A DNA stretch of 31,223 nucleotides from SHLQ01 sp051011575 (GCA_051011575.1 JBPCTR010000196.1:1-31223), one strand, 5' to 3'. Shown: positions 16,409 through 24,422, numbered from the stretch's first letter. Notes: generated from the sequence alone by a model not told the origin. Numbers and translations are program-made.

Positions 16409-17395
16409 GTGTCGAGAGCAGACCGAATGAGGGAAACGCTGCGTAAGGCCGGCGAGCAGGCCCGGCGCACCGCCGCCGATCGCGGGTTCGACAGCCGTTT
16501 GGGAAACATGGGATTGCCACCGCAGCTCACGGCGGGCCCGCGCCCCCTCGAGGTGATCCAGGCCGAGCTCGATTCGCTGGTCGGTCTCGAGACGGTGAAG
16601 GAACAGGTTCGAACCCAGATCGCCTTCCTCCAGATCCAGGCTCGGCGCCAAGACCACGGACTCGCCGAGGTACCGACGAGCCAGCACCTCGTGTTCCTCG
16701 GAAACCCCGGCACCGGAAAGACGACCGTCGCCAGACTCCTGGGTGAGATGTACGGTGCACTCGGCCTTTTGAAGCGGGGTCATCTGGTCGAGGTCGACCG
16801 GGCCGGCCTTGTCGGAAAGTACGTCGGACACACCGCGAACAAGACGAACAAGGCCGTCAAGCGGGCGCTCGATGGCGTGCTCTTCATCGACGAGGCGTAT
16901 GCGTTGTCGCCGCCTGGCCACAACCTCACAAGCGACTTCGGCCGCGAAGCGATCGAGACGTTGATCAAACGGATGGAAGATCACCGCGACCGCCTCGTCG
17001 TGATCGTGGCCGGCTACCCCCGTCTCATGCATGATTTCCTGCGCTCCAATCCCGGCCTCCGTTCGCGGTTCGCACGCGAGATCGACTTCCCTGACTACTC
17101 GACGAGCGAACTCGCCCAGATCACTGAAAAGCTCGTGAACGACGCCGACTACCGGCTGTCGGGCGATGTTGAACGCACCCTCGAGCGGATCCTCGCCCGG
17201 GCCAATCGCAACGAGGCGTTCGGCAACGCCCGGTACGCGCGGAACCTCTTCGAACAGGCGATCAACCGGCAGGCGGTCCGCCTCGCGGAGAGTCAGGTCG
17301 TGGGCGACCTGGGCCCCGACATGGTGTCCATGCTCGAAGCAATCGACTTCGACGAAGCCGCCAAGCTGCTCGACGCCGCACCACCTCCGTTGTGA
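16409..17395 (+). CDS. CbbX/SpoVK-like AAA+ ATPase
   Basis: A 328-residue AAA+ protein of the CbbX/SpoVK/EccA type. Family members remodel protein complexes, for example Rubisco activation by CbbX. A coiled N-terminal part (1-45) precedes LDSLVGLETVKEQV. Walker A GNPGTGKTT is at 98-106, the pore-loop KYVG at 137-140, Walker B VLFIDEAYAL at 157-166, and sensor/arginine region NPGLRSRFAREIDFPDY at 214-230. No Rubisco or type VII secretion gene is nearby, so its client is unknown. The start is GTG at 16409 (leaderless, TAGCGT six bases upstream). The stop overlaps the next gene's GTG (GTGA), which suggests a joint function or at least coupled expression with the methyltransferase. Confidence 0.85.
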   Translation: MSRADRMRETLRKAGEQARRTAADRGFDSRLGNMGLPPQLTAGPRPLEVIQAELDSLVGLETVKEQVRTQIAFLQIQARRQDHGLAEVPTSQHLVFLGNPGTGKTTVARLLGEMYGALGLLKRGHLVEVDRAGLVGKYVGHTANKTNKAVKRALDGVLFIDEAYALSPPGHNLTSDFGREAIETLIKRMEDHRDRLVVIVAGYPRLMHDFLRSNPGLRSRFAREIDFPDYSTSELAQITEKLVNDADYRLSGDVERTLERILARANRNEAFGNARYARNLFEQAINRQAVRLAESQVVGDLGPDMVSMLEAIDFDEAAKLLDAAPPPL

Positions 17396-18552
17396 ACGCC
17401 GCGGTCGCGGAAACGCGCCTCGAGGTCCCTCAGGGAGTCTTCGAGTTGCGCCGTCATCCGCATCGGGCGGACCGGCCCTTGCGGGCGTGGGATGCTGCCG
17501 ACGAGTACGTGCTTCACCACCTCGCTGAGCAGTCCTCGACCGATGTGGTTTCGGTTCTCGTGAATGACGGCTTCGGCGCCCTGTCGGTGGGACTGCACGG
17601 TCTCGCCCCGCTCATCGTGAACGAATCCGCTGCTGGCCGTATGGGCACCGCCACGAATCATGCTGCCAACCAGCTGTCGGATCCCGAAGCACGAATGGTC
17701 TCGATCGTCGATCATCTGCCCGAGCGGATCGACCTCCTGGTGATCAAGTTGCCGAAGAGCCTGGGGCAGCTCGAGGATCAGTTGCACCGTCTTCGTCCGT
17801 CGCTTCATCCTGAGACGGTCGTGGTGGGGGCGGCGATGGCGAAGGACGTCCACACGTCGACGCTCGACCTGTTCGAATCGATCGTCGGTCCAACCACCAC
17901 GTCGTTGGCGAGGAAGAAGGCCCGTCTCATACACGCAACCGTCGATGTCGACCTCGAACCCGAGCCCAATCCTTGGCCGAGCAGATGGCGACACGATGGC
18001 CTCGAACTCGTCAACCATGGCGGCGTCTTTTCCTCGCGCGGAATCGATCGGGGCACGCGCTTCCTGCTCGAATCGCTTCCCGACGCCGCCGCGCTCGATC
18101 CGAAAACGATCATCGACCTGGGGTGCGGCAACGGCATCGTGGGACTCGACCTCGCTCGTCGATTCCCGGATGCGATTCTCGAATTCTGTGACGAGTCATT
18201 CGTGGCGATTGCCAGCGCCTTCGATTCGGTCGAGGCGAACGGCGTAATGGACCGGTCACGGTTCCGCGTGGCGCCGCGGCTCGCCAGCTCATTCGACGAG
18301 GCATCGGCGGATCTGATCGTGGTGAACCCGCCGTTTCACGTCGACCGGAATCGCGGCGATGACACCGCGTGGGAGATGTTCGTCGACAGCCATCGGGTGC
18401 TCCGGCCTGGCGGTCGATTGGTTGTCGTCGGGAACCAGCACCTCGGCCATCACGCCAAGATGAACAAGATCTTCCGAAACTGCAACGCGATCGCCGCAAA
18501 CCCGAAATTCGTGGTGCTCGCGGCCCACCGCGAGGGCGCTCCACAGGCCTAA
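17392..18552 (+). CDS. rlmG: RlmG-like class I SAM-dependent methyltransferase
   Basis: A 386-residue protein with the RlmG/RsmC arrangement: a degenerate N-terminal methyltransferase-like domain (about 1-185), then a catalytic domain. The SAM motif DLGCGNGIVGLDLA is at 242-255, and the guanine-N2 methyltransferase motif VVNPPFH is at 310-316. VLRPGGRLVVVGNQHLGHH follows. RlmG methylates G1835 of 23S rRNA in E. coli; RsmC acts on 16S rRNA. The length and order of domains fit RlmG best, but the exact target is inferred. The GTG start at 17392 overlaps the AAA gene stop by four bases. Confidence 0.8.
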   Translation: MNAAVAETRLEVPQGVFELRRHPHRADRPLRAWDAADEYVLHHLAEQSSTDVVSVLVNDGFGALSVGLHGLAPLIVNESAAGRMGTATNHAANQLSDPEARMVSIVDHLPERIDLLVIKLPKSLGQLEDQLHRLRPSLHPETVVVGAAMAKDVHTSTLDLFESIVGPTTTSLARKKARLIHATVDVDLEPEPNPWPSRWRHDGLELVNHGGVFSSRGIDRGTRFLLESLPDAAALDPKTIIDLGCGNGIVGLDLARRFPDAILEFCDESFVAIASAFDSVEANGVMDRSRFRVAPRLASSFDEASADLIVVNPPFHVDRNRGDDTAWEMFVDSHRVLRPGGRLVVVGNQHLGHHAKMNKIFRNCNAIAANPKFVVLAAHREGAPQA

Positions 18553-18587
18553 CGGCTGTCATATGTGTCAATTGGGTCAAGTAGTCC

Positions 18588-18615
18588 TCAACCGGGACTT
18601 ACCCGTACCCGATAC
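18588..18615 (+). promoter_or_regulatory. candidate WhiG/FliA-type promoter
   Basis: TCAA (18588-18591), sixteen bases, then CCCGATAC (18608-18615) resembles the TAAA-N15/16-GCCGATAA promoter recognised by WhiG/FliA-family sigma factors. It lies upstream of the DedA-like gene in the only gap of more than 100 bases in this part of the window. The match is imperfect (one -35 base, two -10 bases). Confidence 0.3.
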
Positions 18616-18622
18616 CAGTTGA

Positions 18623-18642
18623 AGGTGACAAGGAGGTCACCT
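18623..18642 (+). promoter_or_regulatory. palindrome in the leader of the DedA-like gene
   Basis: AGGTGAC (18623-18629) and GTCACCT (18636-18642) are perfect inverted repeats with a six-base loop. A second palindrome GGAGGT-C-ACCTCC overlaps it (18632-18644). It would sit at the very start of a transcript from the promoter at 18588-18615, and could be a regulator site or an mRNA hairpin. Confidence 0.4.
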
Positions 18643-18662
18643 CCGACGCATCGGGCGGCGAC

Positions 18663-19340
18663 GTGACAGCAACTGTGCAAGCACAAGAGATGGGTGTGGT
18701 GCTCAAGCCGAGCCCCCTCGTCGAAGCGGCCGTCCCCAGTGCAGTCACCACGACCTCCATTCCCGCCCGCTCGTCGGTCGCCACACCGGTCGACCGATCG
18801 GAGAAACTGCGAAAAGCGCTCAGCGGGCTTTGGTTGTTCCTGAAGGAGACCCGCGGCCATGGCGTGTGGATTGCGGTTTGGAGTGTGATCGGAATCGCCG
18901 GAACCCTCTGGTCGCCGTTCCTTTTCGACCAGCCGGTGCTCCTGATGGCACTCGCTCCTCGCACCGCCTTCGTTCTGCTCGCCGCCGACGACGTGAGCCT
19001 CATGTCGTTCGTGCTTCTCGGCACGGCCCGGCTCGGAATGACCGATGCATCCTGGTATGTCGTCGGACGACGGTCGCCCGGCCGCACCATTCTCGAGCGG
19101 GCGCCGAGTCAATTCGCTCCGCTTCGACTGCTCATGAAGGGCACAAATCTTCTGTGTTCCTGGTTGAGCCGGCACAACCTCCTTGCGGGTCTGGTGCTCT
19201 TTCTGCGACCGAACGCGCGCTACCTCGGTGTCGCCGGCGCCTACAACGTCTGCCCGCGGGTCGCCGCGGTCTCGTCGGTGGTCGGAACCATCGCATACCT
19301 CGTCGCGATCCACGAGGGCATCGGCTTCTTCCTCGGCTGA
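18663..19340 (+). CDS. DedA/VTT-like membrane protein (tentative)
   Basis: A 225-residue protein. Residues 1-60 are a soluble, Ser/Thr/Pro-rich N-terminus. Four or so hydrophobic segments follow: about 68-88, 91-108, 172-186 and 203-224. MTDASWYVVGRRSPG (126-140) resembles the GD-x-x-x-Y-x-x-GR-x-x-G signature of DedA/VTT proteins. FLRPNARYLGVAGAY (180-194) sits where that family has its second re-entrant loop. DedA proteins are implicated in lipid flipping and membrane homeostasis. The match is partial and the family call is an inference. The GTG at 18663 is the earliest start after the leader palindrome. Later starts are possible because the N-terminus is not conserved in any way I can judge. 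Confidence 0.55.
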   Translation: MTATVQAQEMGVVLKPSPLVEAAVPSAVTTTSIPARSSVATPVDRSEKLRKALSGLWLFLKETRGHGVWIAVWSVIGIAGTLWSPFLFDQPVLLMALAPRTAFVLLAADDVSLMSFVLLGTARLGMTDASWYVVGRRSPGRTILERAPSQFAPLRLLMKGTNLLCSWLSRHNLLAGLVLFLRPNARYLGVAGAYNVCPRVAAVSSVVGTIAYLVAIHEGIGFFLG

Positions 19341-19376
19341 GCTCGACCGGCCGGCCGACTCGGCCAGACTTGACCC

Positions 19377-19817
19377 ATGGTCGAGGGTCGACGGATTCGA
19401 GCGATCGTCAGCGTTCTGGTTGTCGCGGGGTTGTTCGTACCGGTTGCGCTCGACCGTGACTCCTTCCCGCTGTCGACCCACCCGATGTACGCGACGGCGC
19501 GGCACGATCCGGTCGAACGCCTTCCGACGGTGGTGGGAGTCGACGCGACGGGTGTGTTCGAGCGATTGACCCTCGGCCTCATCGCCGCAACCGACGATCC
19601 GCTCGTGGCCCAAGCCCGGATCCGGAACGCGATCGCGGCTGGGCGCGAGCACGAACTCTGCGCCGAGGTCGCGGATCGCGTTTCGAACGACGCCGGTCGC
19701 TCGTCGGTCGATCTCGTGCGGGTGCAGATCGAGCGCATCGACCTCGTGGGATTCCTCACCGATGACGAGCCGCCGGACACCGTTCAGGTCCGCGCCGAGT
19801 GTGAGGTGCGGCGATGA
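19377..19817 (+). CDS. hypothetical protein with one N-terminal membrane segment
   Basis: Not recognised. The 146-residue protein has a hydrophobic segment at about 9-25 (AIVSVLVVAGLFVPVAL), which could be a signal anchor. A short FPLSTHPMYA motif follows at about residues 30-39, then a soluble domain. The ATG at 19377 has CAGACT six bases upstream, a weak leaderless -10. The end overlaps the start of the HTTM-like gene (ATGA), so the two products are probably made together and may form a membrane complex. Confidence 0.65.
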   Translation: MVEGRRIRAIVSVLVVAGLFVPVALDRDSFPLSTHPMYATARHDPVERLPTVVGVDATGVFERLTLGLIAATDDPLVAQARIRNAIAAGREHELCAEVADRVSNDAGRSSVDLVRVQIERIDLVGFLTDDEPPDTVQVRAECEVRR

Positions 19818-20689
19818 CTCGGGATCGGGTTGTCGACTGGCTCGTCCCGGTCGCTCCGGCGGAGCGCCTGGCGACGCTGCGGCTGGCGGTAGGTGCGTTC
19901 ACCACCGTGTACCTGCTGATCCGAGCACCGATCTTCCTCGATCTCGGCGACCGGCCGAGGTCCACATTCTCCCCTCTCGGTGTGTGGGCATGGCTCGACG
20001 AGCCATTACCTGCGGGATTCGTGATCGGGCTGTTCGTCGTGGCCGTCCTATCGTCGATCGGGTCGACGGTTGGGGTGGCGTATCGGGTCGTGGGGCCCCT
20101 TTTCGGCGTCTCGGTGCTCGCGCTTCTTGGCTACCGGTCGAGTTGGGGGCAGATTCTGTGGTTCGAGATCCCGATCGTGATTTTCGCTCTGATCGTCGGC
20201 CTCGCTCCCGCCGCCGAGTCGCGCCGACTCGGCCGATGGCGACCACCGATCAGCCCGCCATCGATTCGCTACGGCTGGCCGGTTCAACTGGCTGCCATGG
20301 CGATCATTGCGACCTATGTGATCGCGGGGATCGCCAAGCTTCGTTATGGAGGGATCGAGTGGGCCGCATTCGAACCGATGCGCAATCAGATCGCGTTCAC
20401 CGCCGTCCGCCTCGAGATCTTCGGCGAACCGTCGTCGCCGCTCGTCAGACCGATTCTCGACATGCCGGCGCTCGGCAGCCTCGCGGGTGTGGCCGTGATT
20501 GCGGTCGAACTCGGCGCGCCGTTGGCGCTTCTCGGTGGTCGGCTCCGCACGATGTGGGTCGCGGCTGTCTGGCTGATGCATGCATTCATCGCAGCGACCA
20601 TGTTCATCGTCTTCCCACTTCCTCTGTTCGGGGTCGCCTTCCTGCCGCTGTTCGATCTGGAGCGGTGGACACGGCGCAACGCGAACTAG
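19814..20689 (+). CDS. HTTM-like polytopic membrane protein
   Basis: A 291-residue membrane protein with about seven hydrophobic segments. It resembles the horizontally transferred transmembrane (HTTM) / vitamin K-dependent gamma-carboxylase-like family: an ERLATLRLAVGAFTTVYL start, TYVIAGIAKLRYGGIEWA in the middle (about 169-187), and an ALLGGRLRTMWVAAVWLMHAFIAATM helix late on. I do not see evidence of carboxylase activity, and many homologues have no known function. Its ATG overlaps the stop of the preceding small protein gene. Its own stop codon (20687-20689) is part of the -10 hexamer of the next gene. Confidence 0.65.
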   Translation: MTRDRVVDWLVPVAPAERLATLRLAVGAFTTVYLLIRAPIFLDLGDRPRSTFSPLGVWAWLDEPLPAGFVIGLFVVAVLSSIGSTVGVAYRVVGPLFGVSVLALLGYRSSWGQILWFEIPIVIFALIVGLAPAAESRRLGRWRPPISPPSIRYGWPVQLAAMAIIATYVIAGIAKLRYGGIEWAAFEPMRNQIAFTAVRLEIFGEPSSPLVRPILDMPALGSLAGVAVIAVELGAPLALLGGRLRTMWVAAVWLMHAFIAATMFIVFPLPLFGVAFLPLFDLERWTRRNAN

Positions 20690-20692
20690 TTT
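20687..20692 (+). promoter_or_regulatory. -10 of the selenoprotein gene, overlapping upstream stop codon
   Basis: TAGTTT at 20687-20692 is seven bases before the ATG at 20700. Its first three bases are the stop codon of the HTTM-like gene. No Shine-Dalgarno precedes the ATG, so a leaderless mRNA is likely. Confidence 0.55.
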
Positions 20693-20699
20693 CTGCAAC

Positions 20700-21614
20700 A
20701 TGGCACCCGCTTCACCGCCGGAACTCGACACCGTCGACTACATCGAGAACACCCGCGACTCCTACCTCTCGCTCGGATACGAGGCATATCGATGGGCCCA
20801 CAACGCCGAACCGTCGGCGTTCGTTGCCCCGACCAAACCACTCGCCGAGAGCCGGGTGGTGCTGATCGCGTCGGGCGGTGTCTACCGGGTCGGCGACGTC
20901 GGGTTCACCCACAAGGACGACCTGACCCATCGCGAGATCCCGACCGACACCCCGGTCGACGACATTCGGGTCACACATTTTGCGTACGACCAGACGAACG
21001 CTCGTCAGGACCCCAACGTGGTGTTTCCGATCGAGGCGTTGCGGGCGATGCGTGATGCGGGTGAGATCGGCTCGATCGCCGACGTTGCACTCACGTTCAT
21101 GGGCGGGATCTACAGCCAGAGGCGTCTGCACGAGACCCTGGTTCCCGAACTGGTGAAGCGGGTTCATGAGCTCGAGGCCGACATTGCGCTGCTCGTGCCG
21201 GTTTGACCGGTATGCCATCAGTCCGTGGGGCTGATCGCACGTGCCATCGAAGAGAGCGGTGTGCCCACCACGTCGGTCACCAGCGCATGGTCGATCACGG
21301 CGTCCGCCAATCCGCCGCGCGCCGTGTTCACGGACTTTCCCCTCGGCCACACCGCGGGCCCACCCGGCGAACCGGACGTGCAGCTCGACATCGCCCGGTC
21401 GGCGTTGGCCGCGGTGCACCAGATCGCCGCGCCAGGCACGATCGTGCCGCTTCGGCACACGTGGCCCGACGGCACGGACTGGAAGGCGGAAGCGCGGGAG
21501 CTCCGCGACCACCGAACACCGCGGCTCGACGCGCCCCAGTACCAGACAGACGCCGACCGCGACGCCGCCATCGAACTCCACGGCGAAGAGGCCGCGTGCG
21601 AGGTCTGCGGCTGA
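20700..21614 (+). CDS. GrdB/PrdB-family selenoprotein (in-frame TGA at 21204-21206 read as Sec169)
   Basis: A 304-residue protein if the single in-frame TGA at codon 169 is decoded as selenocysteine. The N-terminal half has the pattern of the glycine/sarcosine/betaine/D-proline reductase selenoprotein B family: VGDVGFTHKDDLTHREIP, DDIRVTHFAYD, NVVFPIEALRAMRDAGEIGSIADVALTFMGG, HELEADIALLVPV. After the TGA the same frame continues PVCHQSVGLIARAIEESGVPTT and on to a TGA at 21612-21614. This gives a redox motif Sec-Pro-Val-Cys (169-172). The C-terminus ends with a further Cys pair (CEVC). Family members are substrate-binding reductase subunits; this short, stand-alone form has no GrdA/GrdC or PrdA partner here, so its reaction is unknown. 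A SECIS-like hairpin follows the TGA. Selenocysteine genes (selA, selB, selC, selD) are not in the window. Alternatives are a nonsense mutation or a sequencing error. Confidence 0.85.
21213..21239 (+). promoter_or_regulatory. putative bacterial SECIS element
   Basis: ATCAGTCC (21217-21224) pairs with GGGCTGAT (21228-21235), an eight-pair upper stem with one G-U, closed by the loop GUG (21225-21227). A C-C mismatch and a three-pair lower stem (21213-21215 with 21237-21239) extend it. The loop begins 19 bases after the UGA and its first base is G. Both fit the known rules for bacterial SECIS elements recognised by SelB (loop about 16-37 bases after UGA, G in the first two loop positions). It is inside the coding sequence, as in other bacteria. 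Confidence 0.7.
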
Positions 21615-21658
21615 GCGCGATCGCGCGATCCAGTGGCGGCTGAGTGTGGCGATCCCCA

Positions 21659-21664
21659 TAGAGT
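21659..21664 (+). promoter_or_regulatory. leaderless -10 of ppc
   Basis: TAGAGT, six bases before the GTG at 21671, with no Shine-Dalgarno. Confidence 0.5.
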
Positions 21665-21670
21665 TGCGGA

Positions 21671-24400
21671 GTGATATCGACAGCTCCGAGCCCTCAGGAA
21701 CGCGAAGCCCGACTCCGAGCAGACATTCGTCGGTTGGGAGCGCAGCTCGGAGACTCGATCCGTCGCAACGTCGGCGCCGAGTTCTTCGACCTCGTCGAGG
21801 AGGTGCGCACGCTCGCCCGACAGACCCGCGACGGGGACGATTCGGCCCGCGAGACGCTCTTCACCGTCGTCGACGCCGCATCCGAGATCGACGCGATCCT
21901 GCTGGTACGGGCTTTCACGATCTACTTCCATCTCGCGAACGTCGCCGAGCAGGTGCATCGGGTGGAGGCGCTACGGCTGAAGACCGAGGGAGCGGGCGAG
22001 CTGCACGACACGTTCGAACGGGCAGCCGCCAACGGGGTCGGGGTCGATCGGTTGGCAGAAAAGTTGGCATCGATCGAATACCGGCCGGTGTTCACGGCCC
22101 ACCCCACCGAGGCCTCACGTCGGTCGGTTCTCGAAAAGCGCGCCGAGATCTCGGAGTTGCTCGAGGAACGCCTACGCGAGACGGCAGTGGGGCAGGACCG
22201 CATCGACCGTCGCGTCTCGGAGATCATCGACCTCCTGTGGCTGAGTGACGAGCTTCGACAGGTGAAGCCGACTCCCGTCGACGAGGCGCGATCGATCATC
22301 TTCTACGTCGAGGGCCTGGTCGAGCGGGCGCTACCGATGCTGTGGGACGACCTCGAGCATCTCGCGACGTCCCGAAAGATCGCGCTGTCCTCCAACGCAA
22401 CGCCGATTCGATTTGGTTCATGGGTCGGCGGCGATCGCGACGGGAATCCCTTCGTGACCACCGAGGTCACCAACGAGGTCCTCGGCCTGCAACGGCAGCG
22501 AGCACTGCGATTGCTACGCACCGCGGTCCAGGCTCTCGCTGCCGACCTGAGCATCTCGGAGACGATTCGTCGCCCAACATCGAATCTGGAGAAGTGGATC
22601 GAGCGCATGCGTGAGGCGCACCCGCGTCTGCTCGACGACTTGTCCAGCCTCGTGCGCCGGGAGCCCTACCGGATCGCGTGCACGATCATCGACGGTCGCC
22701 TCGAGGCAACCGAGTCCACCGATGCCTCGCACCCCGATCGATACGAGTCGGCCGAAGAACTCGCTGCTGACCTCGATCAAATGATCGCGTCCCTCGACGA
22801 GAGCGGCGCACATCGCTTAGCCCGCGGGCGGGTGCTACGAGTGCGCCGCCTCGCGGCCACGATCGGGTTTCACCTGGCCACCCTCGACATCCGACAGCAC
22901 ACCGACCACCATCACACCGCACTCGGCGAGTTGTTCGGAGGAATCGGAGAGACCTACCCCGAAGAGCCGAACGCGCGATTCGAGGTACTTCGAACCGAAC
23001 TGGCGAGTGGGCGGCCCTTCGCCCCATCGGGATCGCCTGGAGTGGGCGGCGCCGCCCTCGAGCTGTTGCGAGCGTTGCGGCGCGAGATGGACGCCAAGGG
23101 CGACCAGATCGTGGAGAGCTACATAATCTCGATGACACAAGGTGCCGACGACGTGCTCGCCCCCGCCGTTCTCGCCCGCGAGGTCGGCCTCATCGATCTG
23201 TCGCGCGACATCGCTCGCATCGGATTCGTACCGCTGTTCGAGACGATCGGCGATCTCCGCGCCATCGAGTCGATCATGGACGAACTCCTGTCGGACCCCG
23301 CGTATCGGCGGTTGGTCGAGCTGCGCGGGAACGTCCAGGAGGTCATGGTCGGGTACTCCGACAGCAACAAGGACGGCGGCATCGCGACCTCGCAGTGGGA
23401 AATTCACAAGGCGCTGCGCACGATCCGAGCCGTCGCCGATCGCCATGACCTCGAGATTCCGGTCTTCCATGGTCGAGGCGGGACTGTCGGCCGCGGTGGT
23501 GGTCCCACTCACGATGCGATCCTCGCCCAGCCGTCGGGTGTGATCGACGGGCTCATGAAGACGACGGAGCAGGGCGAAGTCATCGCCGACAAGTACAGCC
23601 GCCCCCGGCTCGCGCGGCGCAACCTCGACCTCGCCTATTCCGCGATGCTCGAACATGCGCTGCTGAGAACCTCGTCGAGTGTCGATCCAGGCGATCGCGA
23701 CCGGTGGTCCGGAGTGATGGAGTTGATCTCCGGGTCGGCGTATGAGGCTTACCGCCGTCTGGTCGACGATCCCAGCCTGGTCACCTATTTCACGACCTCG
23801 ACTCCAGTCGAGGAACTGGGTGCGCTGAATATCGGGTCGCGTCCGGCTCGCCGGGCCGGATCGACGGCCGGCATCGATGACCTGCGCGCCATCCCGTGGG
23901 TGTTCGGCTGGACCCAGTCACGCCAGATCGTGCCGGGTTGGTTCGGCGTCGGCACGGGCCTCGGCGCGGCGATCGAGGCAGGACATGCCGATGAGCTGCG
24001 CACGATGTTCGAGCAGTGGCGTTTCTTCCGCACCTTCCTGTCAAACGTAGAGATGACGTTGTCGAAGACCGACCTGTCGATGGCGAGCAGCTACGTCGAG
24101 AGTCTCGTTCCCGCCGATCATCAGCACCTGTTCGACGTGATCTGCGACGAGCACGCCCGGACGGTCGAAAACATCGAGGCTGTGTCGGGTAGTGGCTTGC
24201 TCGCCGACCTGCCGGTGCTGCGGCGCACGCTCGAGGTCCGCGACGCATACCTCGACCCACTGAACGTGCTCCAGGTCGACCTGCTCCGCCAGGCTCGGGC
24301 ACTCGGAGCCGACGATGATTCCGACCCGGCCCGCCGAATCCGTCGGGCGCTGCTGCTGAGCATCAACGGCGTCGCGGCCGGACTTCGCAACACGGGCTGA
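21671..24400 (+). CDS. ppc: phosphoenolpyruvate carboxylase
   Basis: A 909-residue PEP carboxylase, the anaplerotic enzyme forming oxaloacetate from PEP and bicarbonate; close in size to the E. coli enzyme (883). The catalytic histidine is H144 in VFTAHPTEASRRS. The active-site segments GYSDSNKDGGI and FHGRGGTVGRGGGPTH are intact. WVFGWTQSR and the C-terminal LRNTG, which inserts near the active site, are also present. The start is GTG at 21671, chosen for the -10 TAGAGT six bases upstream. It lies 56 bases after the selenoprotein stop and 22 bases before deoD, but has its own promoter. Confidence 0.97.
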   Translation: MISTAPSPQEREARLRADIRRLGAQLGDSIRRNVGAEFFDLVEEVRTLARQTRDGDDSARETLFTVVDAASEIDAILLVRAFTIYFHLANVAEQVHRVEALRLKTEGAGELHDTFERAAANGVGVDRLAEKLASIEYRPVFTAHPTEASRRSVLEKRAEISELLEERLRETAVGQDRIDRRVSEIIDLLWLSDELRQVKPTPVDEARSIIFYVEGLVERALPMLWDDLEHLATSRKIALSSNATPIRFGSWVGGDRDGNPFVTTEVTNEVLGLQRQRALRLLRTAVQALAADLSISETIRRPTSNLEKWIERMREAHPRLLDDLSSLVRREPYRIACTIIDGRLEATESTDASHPDRYESAEELAADLDQMIASLDESGAHRLARGRVLRVRRLAATIGFHLATLDIRQHTDHHHTALGELFGGIGETYPEEPNARFEVLRTELASGRPFAPSGSPGVGGAALELLRALRREMDAKGDQIVESYIISMTQGADDVLAPAVLAREVGLIDLSRDIARIGFVPLFETIGDLRAIESIMDELLSDPAYRRLVELRGNVQEVMVGYSDSNKDGGIATSQWEIHKALRTIRAVADRHDLEIPVFHGRGGTVGRGGGPTHDAILAQPSGVIDGLMKTTEQGEVIADKYSRPRLARRNLDLAYSAMLEHALLRTSSSVDPGDRDRWSGVMELISGSAYEAYRRLVDDPSLVTYFTTSTPVEELGALNIGSRPARRAGSTAGIDDLRAIPWVFGWTQSRQIVPGWFGVGTGLGAAIEAGHADELRTMFEQWRFFRTFLSNVEMTLSKTDLSMASSYVESLVPADHQHLFDVICDEHARTVENIEAVSGSGLLADLPVLRRTLEVRDAYLDPLNVLQVDLLRQARALGADDDSDPARRIRRALLLSINGVAAGLRNTG

Positions 24401-24422
24401 GCCGGCCTGCAAGAATCGGCGC

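Noticed and set aside
16346..17032. Extension of the di-haem protein to 704 residues
   Set aside because: It would be antisense to the AAA ATPase gene, and the lipoprotein signal peptide marks the true N-terminus at 16345.
21204..21206. Treating the TGA as a true stop, with a separate short gene starting at 21225
   Set aside because: Family-like sequence continues in the same frame directly after the TGA, the proposed second start is inside the hairpin loop, and it lacks a promoter or ribosome binding site.
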